A program made the position numbers and the translations under genes. Positions 1-10,081 of a stretch of DNA of 64,000 bases are shown here, piece by piece. The DNA is from Olsenella_L kribbiana (GTDB taxonomy: Bacteria > Actinomycetota > Coriobacteriia > Coriobacteriales > Atopobiaceae): NCBI RefSeq assembly GCF_036408795.1, contig NZ_JAZGJP010000004.1, positions 1-64,000 on the forward strand. The letters are read 5' to 3'. Within the stretch, counting starts at the first letter, position 1. Every line of letters starts with the position of its first letter. The notes under the pieces are model-generated. The model searched no databases and was not told the DNA's origin. It saw nothing but the letters and a program-made list of their open reading frames with translations.

Positions 1-131
1 ATGCATGTCCCGCTCTCCGGCATCGCAGCCACGGCCACGGTCCAGCCGAAGCTTCCTGCGAGCTTGCCTAAGCCGTTTGCAGTTCAGGGAGCCTAACTAT
101 GCCGGAGGTACTCAGCCATTTGGCATATTTT
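1..131. other. Flank beyond the truncated AIPR gene; no identifiable gene
   Basis: This stretch is GC-richer than the defence genes to its right. The AIPR reading frame keeps family-like sequence down to about position 132 and then runs through unrelated codons to a stop at 68, so a recombination junction probably lies near 130. A plus-strand frame is open from position 1 to about 105, but it is too short and featureless to call. Confidence 0.4.
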
Positions 132-1201
132 GAAATCTTGGGAACCAAGCTCTTGGCGCGTTCGGCAGATACCACATTGAGCTTCAGCTGTACCAATACA
201 TCGCTGATGTCTATGCCGCTCTTTGATGCGGCGTAGATGGAGGCAGTCGTCTGGCCACCATTCACAATCTGGAAATTGTACAATCTCGCAATCTTGCAGT
301 AAGGTCCATCTTCCATTACATCAGCGCGTTCGGCAGTCGCTGTGAGGCCATTGTTGTATGAGAAGAAGAGAGATGGCTCCTCTTCCAGCGTCTTCTTGAT
401 GCCTTTGTTGACATTGCTACGAGCCTGCAGGAAAACACGCACATTCTGTTCAAGGAGCCTCGTGCCCCACCAATCGTAGATGGCGGCCAGATCTTTGCCA
501 GGCAATGCCGCAAGATAAACTGCACGTCCCGCGCTATCATCGCTCGCCTTGAGGGCAGTAAGCGGACCGCTAGGCAACTCGTCGAAATCGACGACAAGGT
601 CTTCCCTCTCTCTGCCAGAGCTCACCAACTTGTACAGCCGTGACGTATCCCACACATCGAAAGAGGTTGACTTGCCCTCAATCTCGACGCTCTCTTTGCC
701 CGTGGCCAAACTGCTTATGGCTCTGTTGCTGAATAGGTAGATCTTGATATCAGAGATAATTTTCCAGCGGCTCTTAATCAGATCAGCAAGCTCATATCCT
801 GGCTCCTTCTTCTGCATCGCCTTGCGGAAACCAGTCTTCTGGGTTCTGGCGACGAAGTTTGTGGCACGTTTAAAGATTGCATTGATCTCAGTATTCGTAA
901 GCGCTTTGGCAGATGGCTCATCCACAAAGTCAATGATGATGAGCCGCAGGCGACCAAAGCCGGTTCCATTGAATTTGGCATCGTCTTTGGGGTCTCCACC
1001 AAAGCCATCAATCCTGACTCCTCCTGTCACGGGAGCATAATGAGCATACTGCGCCTCTTCAAACTCCCCTGCATCGATAAGGTAATCAGCATATGTATCA
1101 AAGAGCGCCTCTTCCAATGCGATGTTCTCCGAAGATGACTTTTCCGAAATCTCGGCGTTCAGCTCTTCTGTAAAAGCGCTCAGGCCAGCATCATTTGACA
1201 T
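68..1201 (-). CDS. AIPR family (abortive infection phage resistance) protein, C-terminally truncated
   Basis: The 377-residue product carries the AIPR hallmarks FSYNNGLTATAE (about residues 281-292) and FQIVNGGQTTASIYAASK (about 313-330), followed by VPKISKYA. Family members normally continue for 200 or more residues after this point. Here the sequence changes to KWLSTSGIVRLPELQTA and stops, so the C-terminus appears lost at a junction near position 132. AIPR proteins are linked to phage resistance in several operon contexts, but their biochemistry is poorly defined. It is the last visible gene of a six-gene minus-strand operon, 59 bp after DrmB. The truncated protein may be inactive. The ATG at 1201 is the natural start. 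Confidence 0.8.
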   Translation of the reverse strand: MSNDAGLSAFTEELNAEISEKSSSENIALEEALFDTYADYLIDAGEFEEAQYAHYAPVTGGVRIDGFGGDPKDDAKFNGTGFGRLRLIIIDFVDEPSAKALTNTEINAIFKRATNFVARTQKTGFRKAMQKKEPGYELADLIKSRWKIISDIKIYLFSNRAISSLATGKESVEIEGKSTSFDVWDTSRLYKLVSSGREREDLVVDFDELPSGPLTALKASDDSAGRAVYLAALPGKDLAAIYDWWGTRLLEQNVRVFLQARSNVNKGIKKTLEEEPSLFFSYNNGLTATAERADVMEDGPYCKIARLYNFQIVNGGQTTASIYAASKSGIDISDVLVQLKLNVVSAERAKSLVPKISKYAKWLSTSGIVRLPELQTA

Positions 1202-1260
1202 ATAGCCTCTCTAGATAAAGTAGGGGGATACCGGGAGCAGTTCAGACGGCAGAGCCGCAT

Positions 1261-3060
1261 TCAGCTTTCGTTATCCATGGAGATGCGTTCTGCGAAGAAG
1301 CCTATTTCAGGCCTATCTAGAGTGCCGACCAGGGCAGCTCTGTCTAAGAAGCAGTTGCGCATCGTACAGCTTGTTTCCGGCAGCAACGTGCAAGCATGGC
1401 ACGCAGCATAATTCAGAGAGTCAAGTCCTTGTCCCTCGGAATCGATGCAGATTGGATCAGAAGAGCACCATGTCGCATTCTCGAGCATGCTGTCCAGAGT
1501 AATCCCCAAGCGGTCCTTTTTCCCTTGCCGAACAAGCCCCCCCAAGCTTCCATCCGAATCAGATGAGGAGGTATAGACGAGAATGCCAGCCATATGGTTC
1601 TCTCTGACGGTATCGGGATAGGTGCTGTAGATTCGTTCCTTCAATGCGGATCCAGAATACCCACAGTCGAGAGCAAGCTGTCGTATCAGGAGATGCGCAA
1701 AAGTATGCAGCAGCACGAAGGCTGGAGAGAAGTTGAGGCATGACACGCTGCTCGTGCGTCTCCGCATGTCCATACTATCGTATCTGGCACCAACTTTGCT
1801 CTCCCACTCCCTGAGCTTTTCCCCATCCAGCTCGATAAAGATGCCCTCGCCCAACATTTCCATGGCAGGCAGCCAACTCGGGGTCTCCTCCGTGCCAGGC
1901 GGAACAAGTCTCACTTCTACTTCGTTGCCGTTCCCATTCACTATTTTCGGCTGGCCAACAACGCGCCGGAATCCTCTGAGGGCCATGACTTCCCTGAGCC
2001 GATTCACCAAAGTGACTTTGCTGATAAGTCCCTCATAGCCTTCAGGAATAGGCTCATGCTCTGTATCAAATTGTGCTTCTGACTGTTCTGGCCCCTTGAG
2101 AGCTCGGTATTCCGTCAAATAGAGATTTTCCTCGACATTGCCGCCCTCATCCAAGGCGCTCTGCACACCTTGAATCTGATCTACTACCTCCTCTACCGTG
2201 AGATTCGTATCGCTGCCTTTCAAGATTGTCTGGATGGCATCGTCCTTCCCAGCATTGACAAGTTTCTCAAGCACTTCATAGTTTTTCTCGACATAAGAAT
2301 CCATCCTGAATGGTAGAGTCAGAGCACTGACGGTTTCGGGGAAATAGGTATTCGAAGCCCCTCTCTGCAGCGTGACCAAAGGAGCATCGCAGCTCTCTTT
2401 GATATAGTCAGGCTTCTTCAGCCAAGGCTTCATGCCTTGGCATCGACAATGAGCGGAAGTAGCCAAGGTCCCCTTGGTCATGCAACCTGCCATCGTTCTC
2501 TTGGCTCCGCAGGTCGTGCATTCAATCTCAATTCCCGCAAGACTACCAGTTTCCTGCTTGAAGCGTACCTTCAATTCGTGGCTATCACAAGATTCGCCTC
2601 TGTGCACCCAACGTATATAAGGGAAATCCTGTATATGGCCATTCGTGCATCCGGCAACAAAACGCGATGGGACGAGATCTGCATTGCATTTCGCGCATTT
2701 GCGTTGGGCCTTGTCCCCGCTGATTTGCCAATAAGGTCCCAAGCGCCCGCACTTTGGGCAATAGCACCACTCTGGAAACCTGAATGCCTGGACCGAGCAG
2801 TGCTTGTCCTGCCCGTCGTTCCCGTCAGCATGCGGTTGCCTGAATTTCCTCACACGCAGATAACTGGCTAAGCGGCTATCCGTAACCGTTTCAGCATCTT
2901 GCCAATAATCGCAGCTTCCCATGATGACGGAATAGTCCGGCATATCGACAATTGCCCCTGGGCCATAGTTAGTCAAGAGGTGAGTCCGGCGAAGCTGTCC
3001 GATTATCTTATTAGCGTCGCCATTCAAAGATTTTCTTCCCCCAAGCCTCAACGTAGTCAC
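1261..3060 (-). CDS. drmB: DrmB-like DISARM protein (DUF1998, zinc-binding)
   Basis: The product is 599 residues. The N-terminus has RTHLLTNYGPGAIVDMPD, typical of DrmB. It is followed by Cys-rich zinc-finger pairs (CYCPKCG, KCAKCNADLVPSRFVAGCTNGH, CTTCGAKRTMAGCM). The DUF1998 core is recognisable in LLHTFAHLLIRQLALDCGYS, and a C-terminal Cys cluster follows (CHACTLLPETSCTMRNCF). In DISARM, DrmB works with the helicase DrmA, and the pair is the conserved core for restricting incoming phage DNA. The start codon overlaps the drmA stop by 4 bp (ATGA type), so the two are translationally coupled. The length is typical and no damage is seen. Confidence 0.93.
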   Translation of the reverse strand: MTTLRLGGRKSLNGDANKIIGQLRRTHLLTNYGPGAIVDMPDYSVIMGSCDYWQDAETVTDSRLASYLRVRKFRQPHADGNDGQDKHCSVQAFRFPEWCYCPKCGRLGPYWQISGDKAQRKCAKCNADLVPSRFVAGCTNGHIQDFPYIRWVHRGESCDSHELKVRFKQETGSLAGIEIECTTCGAKRTMAGCMTKGTLATSAHCRCQGMKPWLKKPDYIKESCDAPLVTLQRGASNTYFPETVSALTLPFRMDSYVEKNYEVLEKLVNAGKDDAIQTILKGSDTNLTVEEVVDQIQGVQSALDEGGNVEENLYLTEYRALKGPEQSEAQFDTEHEPIPEGYEGLISKVTLVNRLREVMALRGFRRVVGQPKIVNGNGNEVEVRLVPPGTEETPSWLPAMEMLGEGIFIELDGEKLREWESKVGARYDSMDMRRRTSSVSCLNFSPAFVLLHTFAHLLIRQLALDCGYSGSALKERIYSTYPDTVRENHMAGILVYTSSSDSDGSLGGLVRQGKKDRLGITLDSMLENATWCSSDPICIDSEGQGLDSLNYAACHACTLLPETSCTMRNCFLDRAALVGTLDRPEIGFFAERISMDNES

Positions 3061-6000
3061 CTCGAAATGAAGACGTTTGAAGACGCCTCAACATTACGCA
3101 TGCTGTTCATTGTTCTGAATCTGCTAGTATCCGTATCTTCTTTGAGCAGCGATCTCATCGGTTTCCTGCGGTCCTCATAGCACAAAGACTTGTTAGATTC
3201 AGCTTCTTGCTGCCAGACATCTGCAATCTCATCCAGCTCGGCTCGAACATCCGCAGCCTCTTCAGGGTCAATCCGTCCGGTATAAGCAACAATCTGATCA
3301 ATTATGTCGCCGACACCAGGAAGGTCTTTCCTAAAGTTTCGCGCCTCATCATTTTCCGCAAGCTCTTGAATGGAATTCCTGCAGAGCGTGACAAATACTG
3401 CCTGCAAGGCACGGTCCCTTGCACGCTCAGAAAACGGCGTCAAGCTCGAAGCATCAACATTGCGGTAGAGTGCGGAGTGAAATCTGTAGAATTGCTCGAA
3501 GTGAGAGCGGTCACGAGATTTTGCAGCATTCTCAGCCACTACAACAAGTCCGGGATTGCTACGTCCTACTCGGCTCGTTGCTTGGATATATTCCGAATTC
3601 GACTTCGGTTGGCCATCGACCACCATCATGCCGAGTCGCGACACATCAACACCAACGGATATCATGTTCGTTGCAAGGACAAAATCGAATACATCACCAG
3701 AATTGTTCGGTTTATATGCCCGTTCGAGCTGCTTGATGGAGCTGCTGATTTCTGAACTCTTCTTGCGACTAGTCAGCTCCATCACCCCGTATTCCTCAAT
3801 CCTTTCGGGATTCACCCCACGATACTTCTGCGCAAACTTCTTTCCTGCCAAGAATCGGAAACGGCCTTGGATGTCATCCCGAATCATGGTCAATGTCCCA
3901 CCAAGCTCTCGGAGAGAGTTGAAGTATCCCACCAAGGTCCAATATGCATCTATCACCTCAGGCGAATAACCGGCTGCCTCCAGCCATCTTCCTGCGAAAT
4001 AGAGACAGGCATAGAGTCTTATGATTGTTGTCGTCTGCGTGACACCAGAGCCCATCACCCCAACATACATGCGGCTTGGACGATCTTCCGGTTTCGCATC
4101 AACCGCGAAGAAGGAGTCACCCATCGAGATGCCTTGAGGCGGGAACTGGTTGAATCCTTCTGCATAGAGAGACTTAATCTGATTCGCAGCATTTCTGACC
4201 GTAGCGGTTGAGGCAACAATCTTGGGACGCCTGCCCGCGTTCTCACACAGCAATGCCATTGAGGATTCATAGAGTCCTGACATGGTACCAAGCGGGCCCG
4301 TAATCAGATGAAGCTCATCTTGGATGATCAGATCTGGTGGACGCTTATCCACCCCACAGCCAAAGAGCCGGGAAGATTCGAGCTTCTTGGGAAGCTGAGC
4401 AAACTTATCGATTGTAGAGACAATGAATGTCGGCAGCTTGCTGTAGATGTCATCATCCACCACATAGATGGGCAGTCCATCTCCCTCATGGAATTCGCAG
4501 TTCCCATTAGGGCATCTGATGGTCATCCTCGACAGGTCCTTTTCGACCCTATAGCAGGTTTCATCAAGCTCCGTCCCACACCATGGGCAGTATTGGACTT
4601 GGACCGGATCGCCCCTGTTTTTTTCGCCCCTGTGCTGCAGAGCGCTTTCTGCTTCCTCGAGCCTATTTGGCGTCAGGCCACCACCGACCCACAAACCAAT
4701 CGAAATCTCAGTACCACCGAGACCATGCTCCTTCCTGATATGCTCGCAGGAAGCTATCAGGAACGATGCCCGCTCAAATTGCTGCAATGTCAGCATGCGC
4801 AACGTGTACCTCATGATGACCGTTACACCGTCGTCATCCGGATTTCTTAGGCGGCGATAGAAGATGCAGAATGCAGCGATGCCAAGATATGCCTCGGTCT
4901 TCCCGCCGCCTGTCGGAAACCAGAGAAGGTCGGTAAGATTTCGCTCTGCGCCGTTGGGCTCAACAAACGACGAGACCTCCTGCAGCAGGAAGGCAAGCTG
5001 GAAGGGGTACCACTTCGAAGAGCCAGCCTTTCCGCCTGCATGCTCAACAGACTTCTCTCGCTGCAGAAACATTGCTTCATTTGCAAGCTGGAACGCATGG
5101 AATGCATCCTGATCCGACATCAAAAGATCTATGCCGTGCTTCATACGGTCCAATGCATTGGCGCATTGTTTCAGATTCCTTTCTGCAACCATCTGCAGGC
5201 TCTGCATGACTTTGCTTGCCATTTCGTTGTGCTGTGTGTGAATCCATTGCTCATATTCATTGCACAGTGCACGAAGACCATGAATGATGAGCATCTTCTT
5301 TCCGGTCGCCAGATACTGCATGCTGAGAACGGAAGAATCCGCAAGCTGCCTCGGCTTCATCTGATGAACGGAATATGCTGGCAAATATGAAGTTGCTACC
5401 CATTTGGGTTCCGCATGCTCGACATCCCACACGGCTGCGCATCCATGTCCTTGTCCATAGCAGACATTGCTGCGGTAGAGCAGCTGCATCTCCTGCAGAT
5501 CCTGATTCTTCGATATGTGCTTATGCAAATCCGTCGAGACAAAGGCGCCACCATCTGGACCGTCTGAGATAATCTTCAGTGAAACTTGGAAGAGCGTTGC
5601 TGCGGCAACCTGAAAAGCTCTATTTCTAGACGTATGCCTGTCAGGCCTCTCCAGATTGGCAAGAGTTGCCGTTATGATTCGGATGTCACCAGGAAGATGT
5701 TTCCTTACCAGCACATGAAGCTGAACTGATCCGAATACTTTCTTGAAGAAGCGACCACTGTCAGGATTCCAAGTGGCAGTATATGTATGTGGAATACGCT
5801 TCCATGCTCCGCCAGGCCTCTTCTCATCAGAAAGGTCCGTATTGGCTGATGCATTCTTTGCATCATCAGCAGCATAGAAATAAGTGGCATATCCAATTTG
5901 GATCGTGAAGCCGCCATCCCCTTGGACTGCGAACGTTATGCCCATGGATGCTGGCTCGTACTGATTCTCCATCGACACAGCCGAATCGTATTCATCCAGT

Positions 6001-6197
6001 ATCTTGTCAACATCTACTGGCTCTTCCTCGCAAGTTGCGAAGTCATTGGTCCTCTGTGGATAGAGCTTCCCTGCAATGTAATAAGTCGTCGGCAGATCCT
6101 GTATGGCCTCATGTTCATCTACTGGGCCAATGAGGTCACGCTCCAAGATTTCAATGATCTCTTTCCGCGCTTGGTAGAACTCACTGTATTTGCCCAC
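3057..6197 (-). CDS. drmA: DrmA-like DISARM helicase
   Basis: This 1046-residue SF2-type helicase has Walker A in LLWFPTGGGKTEAYLG, a DEAH-like box in IIQDELHLITGPLG, and a helicase C module (NMISVGVDVSRLGMMVVDGQ, then EYIQATSRVGRSNPG). A zinc-ribbon insertion (CPWCGTELDETC, then RCPNGNCEF) sits between the Walker motifs. The N-terminal region lacks helicase motifs and matches DrmA in layout. DrmA and DrmB are the DISARM core; DrmA is the DNA-translocating motor. It lies 12 bp after the UvrD-like gene and overlaps drmB by 4 bp. The length is normal for the family. Confidence 0.93.
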   Translation of the reverse strand: MGKYSEFYQARKEIIEILERDLIGPVDEHEAIQDLPTTYYIAGKLYPQRTNDFATCEEEPVDVDKILDEYDSAVSMENQYEPASMGITFAVQGDGGFTIQIGYATYFYAADDAKNASANTDLSDEKRPGGAWKRIPHTYTATWNPDSGRFFKKVFGSVQLHVLVRKHLPGDIRIITATLANLERPDRHTSRNRAFQVAAATLFQVSLKIISDGPDGGAFVSTDLHKHISKNQDLQEMQLLYRSNVCYGQGHGCAAVWDVEHAEPKWVATSYLPAYSVHQMKPRQLADSSVLSMQYLATGKKMLIIHGLRALCNEYEQWIHTQHNEMASKVMQSLQMVAERNLKQCANALDRMKHGIDLLMSDQDAFHAFQLANEAMFLQREKSVEHAGGKAGSSKWYPFQLAFLLQEVSSFVEPNGAERNLTDLLWFPTGGGKTEAYLGIAAFCIFYRRLRNPDDDGVTVIMRYTLRMLTLQQFERASFLIASCEHIRKEHGLGGTEISIGLWVGGGLTPNRLEEAESALQHRGEKNRGDPVQVQYCPWCGTELDETCYRVEKDLSRMTIRCPNGNCEFHEGDGLPIYVVDDDIYSKLPTFIVSTIDKFAQLPKKLESSRLFGCGVDKRPPDLIIQDELHLITGPLGTMSGLYESSMALLCENAGRRPKIVASTATVRNAANQIKSLYAEGFNQFPPQGISMGDSFFAVDAKPEDRPSRMYVGVMGSGVTQTTTIIRLYACLYFAGRWLEAAGYSPEVIDAYWTLVGYFNSLRELGGTLTMIRDDIQGRFRFLAGKKFAQKYRGVNPERIEEYGVMELTSRKKSSEISSSIKQLERAYKPNNSGDVFDFVLATNMISVGVDVSRLGMMVVDGQPKSNSEYIQATSRVGRSNPGLVVVAENAAKSRDRSHFEQFYRFHSALYRNVDASSLTPFSERARDRALQAVFVTLCRNSIQELAENDEARNFRKDLPGVGDIIDQIVAYTGRIDPEEAADVRAELDEIADVWQQEAESNKSLCYEDRRKPMRSLLKEDTDTSRFRTMNSMRNVEASSNVFISR

Positions 6198-6209
6198 GGA
6201 TATCCCACC

Positions 6210-8609
6210 TTAGTGTTCGAATTGATCATTGACGCACGCAAATCCACTGATAACAAAACCATACCAGATTGCACGTTTCCCAAATACTTTTGCAGATGCT
6301 GGAGCCAAGCCTTTCTTGCCAACACAAGAGATTGTCTCAACAATGTGCAGGTGATCGAATGCATCCGGCAATGGCTTACCGCGCCGGTTGGGTGGACAGC
6401 AAGCGTAATATGCATCGCCAAATGATCGTGTAGTCCGTCCTAGCACGATGTCCGGGCTGTCCTGCAAGACAATCTGATAGCGGCAATCTTTATCAGGATT
6501 GACAAGACACACTTCTTGCCCATTCAAACTGCCATTCGAAAGTAGCTGCTGCATCTCTAGTTCGGAACAGCAGCTCGAAAAATCGATGTCTTTCGAGCTG
6601 ACGAATTCAAGGTGCGTAAGCCTCTTCATCGCCCTGCCTACTCTTCCCCTCGACCATTTGTAGCATCTGTCAATAACTTTATCGCGTCCTGAAGATGCTT
6701 TGCCCAAATCACAGGATTGCAGAGCCACTTGGTATCGCGCCCTGCTCAGCGCTACATAGGCAACTTTTTCTTCATCGAGATCAGGTGGTTCGGATGTTGC
6801 CCAGCTATTCATATCTTCGGCTATGAGCCAGACACAGTCGAACTCTCGACCTTTCGCCCCATGAACTGTCGATATATAGATATTCTCGCTGTCCTCGGGA
6901 TGCGCGCACAACAGCGGAGGCAGCACGCCTTCCTCGCCAGCAAGAACATCCAGAATATCAGCAATTTCCATTCGGGTGCCTTCTCGATGCACAAGGTGGC
7001 TCCCATTCAATTCAGACCAAATGCCCTCAGCCTGGTCCTCAACTACCAGACCAGTCGATGTAGCCAGTTTGAGGAATCGGTCTTCAGTGATGGTCTCATT
7101 TGGATAGTCAGTAAAGATGTCGGCAAAAAGTCTTGAAGCAAACCTCTGCTTCTCGAAACGCTCAAGATGGGCTTTGACGTCCATTTTGTTGAGCGTATCG
7201 TCGACTTCAAGTGCCTCAGCATTTGTCCTCACCAAGATGCCCAGACTGGAGGCATGATGCTCCTTAATGTTTTGCTGCCGCAATGTCGTTTCGGGTTTGT
7301 CGAGTACATCAGTAATGGATTTAATGACCGTACGTGCCCCTTCAGCATCGCGATCCAGAATCTTTGAACGCAGTGTCTCAAGATCGAACGGCAGCTTTGC
7401 TTTCACGCGATAACTCTTATTGAGAGTCCTGAACTCGAAATCTCCCCTGCGTTTAATGGCGTCGAAGAAATCCTCCGATGTTAACTCGCAACCATGGGTT
7501 TGATAATCATACAGCGATTGGCAGCGGTCTCCCATCAAGGTAATGCCACATTCAGGCGGCAGTTCATCGATTATTGTCAGCGCGAGCTTTGCGCGGCATG
7601 AATTGAGATCTTGAGTTTCGTCAATCAGCAGATGGCTGCATGCGCCGATGATATCGGGAAATCTCTTTATGATGTTGGCTGCCCGAATGATCCTCTCATC
7701 ATAGTTCAGAGCCCCAAGCTTCTTGTTGCCCCTATTAAGTTCTGGCTTTTCCTCCTGAACCCACATCAATACTCTTGTGCAGAACTTATCAAAGGTCGTC
7801 ACATCAATAAGTTGCCAGCTGCTATGCAGCTCTCCGGCATTTGCTGCAACCCTGAGTCGCTCTTGGATAACGTTGACAGCAGCATTCGTGAAGCTCAGCA
7901 CTAGAATCTCTTCAGGATTGACATGCTCCGTTTCCATAAGATATTTGAGACGCTCGATGAGGGTAAATGTCTTTCCTGTTCCTGGTCCCGCGTTCACATA
8001 GATGCGAGCGTTGCATTTCCCCTCAACAACCGCCGTTTGCTGTGGATCATATTTCTTTGCCCATCCTTCTGGATAGGACTCATCGCTGACAAGAGAAATT
8101 GAAGTGACGTCCTCTTCAGAGCTTATTTCATCTGGAGTCTGGAGTCCCGGCTGTGCATCCGGCAGATCGACCGCAACAACAGCAGAATCCTTGCTTGTGG
8201 ATTCATGCGACTGCGACTCTTCTTTGCGGGTTTCCTGCTCAGACTCATCGGCAGCGGCATCAGGGATTATGGATGATTCCGCATCCACCTCTCTTTTGAT
8301 ATCAGGTCGGCATTCTGTATAGAAAAACGGGCAATCACGCTTCTCGCACCTGCAGACAACACGTGGTCCATCGTCAGCAAGCACGGTACCCCACGGATAA
8401 TCGCCTTCATCCGCATAGCTGCAATGCACGCCCTTCTCAAATTGTTTGCGTTGCAGCTTGTTGAGCGAGATGCATTCAGAATGCATCTTTCTAAGTGCGA
8501 AAGGATCGCTTATCGCATCGAGAAACTTTCTGTCGCTGCGAATGCTCGATTCTGTGACCGGATAGATATTGCTCTTAAATTCCAGTGTGCTCTTGTCAGC
8601 CTGAGCCAT
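6210..8609 (-). CDS. UvrD-family helicase with N-terminal Cys cluster, defence operon
   Basis: This is an SF1A helicase of about 799 residues. Motif I is NAGPGTGKTFTLIERL, motif II LLIDETQDLN, motif III GDRCQSLYDYQ, motif V STVHGAKGREFDCVWL and motif VI YVALSRARY. The first about 200 residues are distinctive: a Cys-rich patch (CRCEKRDCPFFYTEC) that could bind zinc, then an acidic, Ser-rich linker. I chose the ATG at 8609, one base past the Hsp70 stop; an upstream in-frame start at 8630 would overlap that gene. A UvrD helicase is not one of the classical DISARM subunits, so its tight linkage to drmA and drmB is notable. It probably acts on DNA with or before DrmA. Confidence 0.88.
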   Translation of the reverse strand: MAQADKSTLEFKSNIYPVTESSIRSDRKFLDAISDPFALRKMHSECISLNKLQRKQFEKGVHCSYADEGDYPWGTVLADDGPRVVCRCEKRDCPFFYTECRPDIKREVDAESSIIPDAAADESEQETRKEESQSHESTSKDSAVVAVDLPDAQPGLQTPDEISSEEDVTSISLVSDESYPEGWAKKYDPQQTAVVEGKCNARIYVNAGPGTGKTFTLIERLKYLMETEHVNPEEILVLSFTNAAVNVIQERLRVAANAGELHSSWQLIDVTTFDKFCTRVLMWVQEEKPELNRGNKKLGALNYDERIIRAANIIKRFPDIIGACSHLLIDETQDLNSCRAKLALTIIDELPPECGITLMGDRCQSLYDYQTHGCELTSEDFFDAIKRRGDFEFRTLNKSYRVKAKLPFDLETLRSKILDRDAEGARTVIKSITDVLDKPETTLRQQNIKEHHASSLGILVRTNAEALEVDDTLNKMDVKAHLERFEKQRFASRLFADIFTDYPNETITEDRFLKLATSTGLVVEDQAEGIWSELNGSHLVHREGTRMEIADILDVLAGEEGVLPPLLCAHPEDSENIYISTVHGAKGREFDCVWLIAEDMNSWATSEPPDLDEEKVAYVALSRARYQVALQSCDLGKASSGRDKVIDRCYKWSRGRVGRAMKRLTHLEFVSSKDIDFSSCCSELEMQQLLSNGSLNGQEVCLVNPDKDCRYQIVLQDSPDIVLGRTTRSFGDAYYACCPPNRRGKPLPDAFDHLHIVETISCVGKKGLAPASAKVFGKRAIWYGFVISGFACVNDQFEH

Positions 8610-8610
8610 A

Positions 8611-10071
8611 TTATCGCCCACTGGTACCAAGCTCGTATGAGAGCTTAAGCTTGTCGTATTCCCAGACTACCGCGTCGCGATCAGGTCGCATCGAGCTCTT
8701 CATAGTCACGCGGAATATCATATTCTTGTCAATCTCAGCGATGAACCGCAAGCGCTCTTCCAAAAAGGCGTAGCCTGGAACCTTGATCGAATTAATGTGG
8801 CTCTCTGACTCCTCTATATCTTTGCTTCCAGCAAAGACGACACGAATCTCTTGCGACGTATCGACCAGACCGAATGTCAGCTCCTTTTTCCAGCCAATGA
8901 CAGGGTCGCCTTCCGAGATCAGCGAGAAATACGAATCATCAGCCAAGCGTAGTCCGACATTCTGTGCGCAGAGATGCTTGCCAGGTATATAAGAGAGTTC
9001 TGCAGCACCATTGCTGATGCTCCAAACTGTTTCATCAGGAAAACAAAGCTTGTCACCGAAGCGTTCATCCAACCGCTCAAGAAGCGGTCCTATGTTGCTG
9101 GAGCCTCCGACCATAAGGATTGTATCGATATTCGCCTCCGGCTCGCCAGAATCTGCAATAGCCTTATCAAGGCAGTCGATTGCTTCATTGACAATCGAAT
9201 CAACGATGGTAGAAAACTCTTCGTAGGTCAGACGCTGCCGGAAAGCCCCCAATTCACCATATTTATTGAGTGAAACAACCGTGTCGTCTTCATCGCTCAG
9301 ATCGCGTTTTGCGCGTTCTGCACGCACAAGCATCCTGTCCTTGGATTGTGCTGGCATATCATCAAAAGAGATGGCCACGCCCTTCGCATCGGCCACTATT
9401 TTATGAATCTTGCGCGCAACGGCTTTATCTATATTGTCACCAGCAACAGGCATACCTGCTGTAGATAGCTCATAGATCCTTCCGCCGCTAATCTTCAGAA
9501 CGGAAACATCCAATGTGCCTCCGCCCCAATCAAATACCACGACATGCTGCGAGCTGCGAAGCGCCTCATAATTTGCATAGAACGCAGCAGTGGGCTCACT
9601 GACAAATGCCTCGATTGCAATCCCGGCGCGTTCGGCCGCGCGTCTCAGCGTTGCACGTTTCTTTGCGCTGAACCCAATTGGAACAGCCACTGTAGCCGAA
9701 TCCATCGGATATTGTTCATTTTCTCGGTTAGTGGCATCCTTGAGGTTCTTGAAGACCTCAGTTGCGACATCTTCTGCGGTCCAATGCTTCCCAGCTATAT
9801 CTTTGGCCCAGCCATCTGTATCCAGCAGCGACTTGACTGATTGGATGCACTCGCAGGTATCGCTGAGTTCTCCTCGCTTGTTCCACGCGTCACGGCCTGT
9901 ATATACCATGCCTGTCTCACGATCAATAGCAACAGTGGATGGAATTGGCCGTCCTTCTTCATCTCCGAAATGCAATGGATGCGGGAGGCCTTCGCCATCA
10001 GCAATTGGGATGAAAGAAACTGAACTATTGGTAGTACCGAAGTCGATTCCATAGTGATATTTGATGCTCAT
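8611..10071 (-). CDS. Hsp70-family ATPase (short form), defence operon
   Basis: The product is 486 residues. The N-terminal actin-like ATPase has phosphate-1 YGIDFGTTNSSVSF, phosphate-2 VVVFDWGGGTLDVSVL and the adenosine motif ILMVGGSSNIGPLLERL. About 110 residues follow that could form a short beta-type substrate domain, but the long helical lid of DnaK is missing. The start at 10071 has AGAGGA upstream and lies 10 bp after the coiled-coil gene; an alternative start at 10149 would overlap that gene heavily. It is unlikely to be the housekeeping DnaK because it is short and sits inside the defence operon. It may assemble or gate the helicase complex. Confidence 0.87.
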   Translation of the reverse strand: MSIKYHYGIDFGTTNSSVSFIPIADGEGLPHPLHFGDEEGRPIPSTVAIDRETGMVYTGRDAWNKRGELSDTCECIQSVKSLLDTDGWAKDIAGKHWTAEDVATEVFKNLKDATNRENEQYPMDSATVAVPIGFSAKKRATLRRAAERAGIAIEAFVSEPTAAFYANYEALRSSQHVVVFDWGGGTLDVSVLKISGGRIYELSTAGMPVAGDNIDKAVARKIHKIVADAKGVAISFDDMPAQSKDRMLVRAERAKRDLSDEDDTVVSLNKYGELGAFRQRLTYEEFSTIVDSIVNEAIDCLDKAIADSGEPEANIDTILMVGGSSNIGPLLERLDERFGDKLCFPDETVWSISNGAAELSYIPGKHLCAQNVGLRLADDSYFSLISEGDPVIGWKKELTFGLVDTSQEIRVVFAGSKDIEESESHINSIKVPGYAFLEERLRFIAEIDKNMIFRVTMKSSMRPDRDAVVWEYDKLKLSYELGTSGR

Positions 10072-10081
10072 GAGATGTCCT

